Shown here: positions 61,721-64,000 of the stretch, in pieces
How positions within the stretch are numbered: position 1 is the stretch's first letter
Layout: each line of letters opens with the position of its first letter
DNA from: Sphagnum magellanicum
Lineage: Eukaryota > Streptophyta > Sphagnopsida > Sphagnales > Sphagnaceae
NCBI GenBank assembly: GCA_021904315.1
Contig: CM038921.1
Span: 9,640,146 to 9,704,145, forward strand
DNA length: 64,000 nucleotides
Reading direction: 5' to 3'
The notes under the pieces: model-generated
Databases searched by the model: none
Told to the model about the DNA's origin: nothing
Seen by the model: only the letters and a program-made list of their open reading frames with translations
Position numbers and translations under genes: made by a program

Positions 61721-61967
61721 TGGGAATATCCCATTGAATAACCCTAGTATCCAATGGGTTTAAACCTAGAGGCCCATTACCAAGGTTCACAAGTGATTGA
61801 GGGTTTGATGACGATAGAATGTGCCAAGCCTGATGAATATAATGGCCGGCCGATGTTTGGAGTTCAATCAATGTGCCCCATGGTGGCCTAGGATCTAATG
61901 GATAAACTTGGATGATTGGCATCCCATGTGGCCCTGACATTGCCAATTCACCATTTGGAAGTGCATC

Positions 61968-62237
61968 CTAGTCATGGATGTTACCTTCCAACAACTCAAG
62001 TCCATGTGGAAGGCTTGAAAATCTAGCCAACATAGTTGGTTTGTTAAATTTTCCTACTTGCCCCCCAATGAATGTCACTAGTAATGAAGCCTTGTGGCTA
62101 ACTCCTGTTTGCCAGCTTGGATGGTAATATGTAGTTTCTTCCCAAAAATCAATGGTCACCCCTATGGGATATAACACCACACCTCCAACCAACACATCAT
62201 AGGATGTAACATGAATGACCATTGCTCGGGTTGGCAT
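61968..62237 (-). pseudogene. Uncharacterised conserved-looking segment between protease and MTase
   Basis: 89 codons without a stop, reading VTSYDVLVGG, LYPIGVTIDFWEE and FIGGQVGKFNKP. It has the composition of a folded protein region and unusually few lesions for this element. I do not recognise a named domain. It may extend the protease fold or form an N-terminal cap of the methyltransferase. Confidence 0.5.
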
Positions 62238-62312
62238 AGTAATGTAGTTTGTTGGTTTATTGGGATTAATCTAAATCACAATTTCTTACTTGGTTAACCT
62301 CCATGCTTTCTC

Positions 62313-62579
62313 TTACCCACCCATGGATGTCAAAATTTGATATGGGCATGGGTCAAGATCAGCATCAATCAATCCAAGACCATCAACAATAGTTTTGCCC
62401 AACATCAATGGTTGAATACCAAAATCTAACAACACCTTAAGGGGTCGATACCGGCGTGCCAATGCCCCCTTCAATTGAACCATTCCTTCTTCATTGTGCA
62501 CAACCACAACCCTAGGAATAACACTAGTTCGATCAATGGGTAGCCATGATGGAAGGTCATGAAGTTTGGCCATAACCAC
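62313..62579 (-). pseudogene. Retroviral-type aspartic protease of the MTase element
   Basis: Reads KVLLDFGIQPLMLGK. The family active site is D-S/T-G-A; here the Ser/Thr codon is Phe (62421-62423), with the Asp codon at 62424-62426. The downstream GLGLIDADL and TSMGG fit the flap and second half of a short pepsin-like retropepsin. It would cleave the polyprotein; this copy is inactive. Confidence 0.65.
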
Positions 62580-62785
62580 ATGCCAAAATTCAAGTTAAAC
62601 CTTGGACACCTCTATGCAATTGGCTTCAAAATTGGATGGGGAATTGTAAGAGTCACAAAAATGTCCTCCAACCTAACCATCACTTGTGGTGTTCCACCAT
62701 TTTCACATAATGTGGCCATTAATCGAAACACAACTATTAGTTAAATAGTTGAAATGGTTAATGATTCAACATAAAACAATGGTGC

Positions 62786-63606
62786 CTAACACATTACTTT
62801 GGCCACCCCCATCAAACTTGTGGGTGCCTTAGACCTAGGAATAGAACTAGGCATTTTCCTTGACACCGCAATGGGATTGGGAATGGTGTTTGTCAACACA
62901 AATGATCGTGGAACCCGCATTTGGTGTTGAGCCTCACCACACTGAGGATTCAATCTCTCATCAACACCTTGTGGTTCTAGCACCCATGTACTAGCTCCTG
63001 TCACTAGTGCAATTGTGGAAATCATCTTATTAGGATTTGGAACCATAACATAGTTTCCATCATCTATTGCCCATGGGTCATGATTTCTTGACATATGTGG
63101 CATCATCTCATTTGGTGCCACTGATCCTAAAAAAATGTTAACAAATAGGAGATCTACTCAAGTGCGAACATAAATCTTTATTAAAAGGAAACTACAACAT
63201 GATGCTCATAACACGAAACATAACATCAAGAACTCCTCAAGGTTCTTGTCACATGAAATACACAAACTTGTGTAATGAAAAAAAAAAAAAAACCAAACCA
63301 TCAACACCAAGGTATTTAACTAGAAAACCAAACCACAAATAACCAAACTAATATAAGTAAAGAAAGTAATTCAACCTTGTGAAAGTAACCTAGTTACTTT
63401 CCTACTCTAGTAACTAATGAAACCTAACTAGTTGAGCTTGAATTCTCAACAAAAACTAGCTCCACAAAAGAATCCTTGATCTGCATTTGACCACATGATT
63501 GGTCATATTCCCTATCCTCAGCTTTCCTTGGCCTAGATGTAATATATTTCACTTGGGCCACCATGCTTGTGACTAGGGCCTCCAACCGTGTAAACCTAGC
63601 CTCCAT
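62786..63606 (-). pseudogene. Gag-to-protease linker region
   Basis: Two open pieces (63424-63606 and 62786-63121) continue the element on the same strand. The first has a heptad-like MEARFTRLEALVTSMVAQV that looks like a short coiled coil. The second holds VPRSFVLTN and no known motif. No function assigned. Confidence 0.4.
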
Positions 63607-64000
63607 GGTGTTAAGTTGGCCTTGAATTAGCTTGGTGGTTAGCCTTTTGTTGGTTACACCTTTCTTCTTCCAACCCTTCCCAAAACCTTGGCCCTCATTG
63701 GCATTGGTGTTCTATGATTGGCCTTGTTGTAATTCTAGGAAAAATGTGAAGCAAATATCAACATCATGCCCATATGCATGATAATGGGAACATGGTTGGC
63801 TAGGATTAAAATTGGAAGTTATGGCTTATGGTGGATTGGGACAATTATTTTTCTTACGAGGCCCACCACACCTCCAACATTTGTCTTCTCCACCTTGTTC
63901 CATTGAATAGGATGTGGAACCACCACTTGAGTCTGGTTTGGCCTTCTTGGCCTTGTGTGGTGTGGCCTTGGTGGGCTGACTTTGTGATTCTTGGTTTGAT
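63600..64000 (-). pseudogene. Gag C-terminal zinc fingers of the MTase element (partial)
   Basis: The minus strand reads CWRCGG..K.NNC at about 63845-63885, a CX2CX3(R)X4C knuckle with Arg where the His ligand belongs. About 25 residues later comes CSHYHAYGHDVDIC (about 63750-63795), a second knuckle with Tyr at the expected fourth-position ligand. The frame hits TAG near 63714. Both finger losses are single-base changes. The true N-terminus is off the right edge. Confidence 0.6.

Larger units (their letters stand above)
57410..64000 (-). mobile_element. Decayed Ty3/gypsy-type element carrying a DNA methyltransferase and PHD finger
   Basis: Minus-strand remains in the order gag zinc fingers, protease, linker, C5 DNA methyltransferase, RT, RNase H, integrase, PHD finger. 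The 5' part lies beyond the window. No LTR of this element is identifiable on the left. Every domain carries stops, and frameshifts occur in RT, RNase H and IN, so it cannot move. PR-RT-RH-IN order places it in Ty3/gypsy. A methyltransferase between PR and RT is outside the usual domain set of that superfamily. This is one old copy; intact relatives elsewhere in the genome are expected but not seen here. Confidence 0.85.

Overview
This window is nuclear DNA of a land plant with a large, repeat-rich genome. The evidence is one intact plant-specific gene (an AT-hook PPC-domain, or AHL, protein), short (TTTAGGG)n-type repeats, and long AT-rich stretches full of decayed transposons. Slowly decaying old insertions and a DNMT3-like methyltransferase inside a retrotransposon fit a non-angiosperm (gymnosperm, fern or similar). 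That placement is inference, because nothing here is species-diagnostic. I see no rRNA, tRNA, CRISPR array or bacterial-type operon.

Layout. 0-13 kb is AT-rich and repeat-derived: a 46-bp minisatellite at 0.2-0.66 kb, a decayed Mutator-like (MULE) transposase gene at 5.1-6.8 kb with a likely tail to 7.6 kb, foldback repeats and a short degenerate tandem array. 13-31 kb is less repetitive and holds the only gene that looks functional, the intronless AHL gene on the minus strand (24.74-25.58 kb). Around it lie many microsatellites and long C homopolymers. 31-36 kb is AT-rich and non-coding. 36.23-43.88 kb is a full-length Ty3/gypsy LTR retrotransposon with two 700-bp LTRs, PBS, PPT and target-site duplication; its gag-pol is killed by several nonsense codons and one reading-frame change. 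It sits inside a degenerate TTTAA-rich array. 44-52 kb is AT-rich, with an 18-bp-type tandem repeat and a decayed hAT transposase on the minus strand. 52.2-56.2 kb carries three solo LTRs of one family, each with its own perfect 5-bp target duplication.

57.4-64.0 kb is the most interesting region. It is a decayed Ty3/gypsy-type element on the minus strand, running off the right edge of the window. Its order is gag zinc fingers, aspartic protease, an uncharacterised linker, a C5 cytosine-DNA methyltransferase domain of DNMT3 type (motifs I, IV, VI, VIII and X in unpermuted order and in one frame), reverse transcriptase, RNase H, integrase and a PHD finger. Retrotransposons that captured a DNA methyltransferase have been reported, as I recall, from dinoflagellates and charophyte algae. 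A land-plant copy that also carries a chromatin-reader finger deserves follow-up. This copy is dead: it has stop codons, frameshifts and lost catalytic residues in RT and IN.

The genes do not form an operon or pathway. The window is one regulatory gene in a sea of autonomous and decayed mobile elements of at least five families (Ty3 without MTase, Ty3 with MTase, MULE, hAT and a solo-LTR family).
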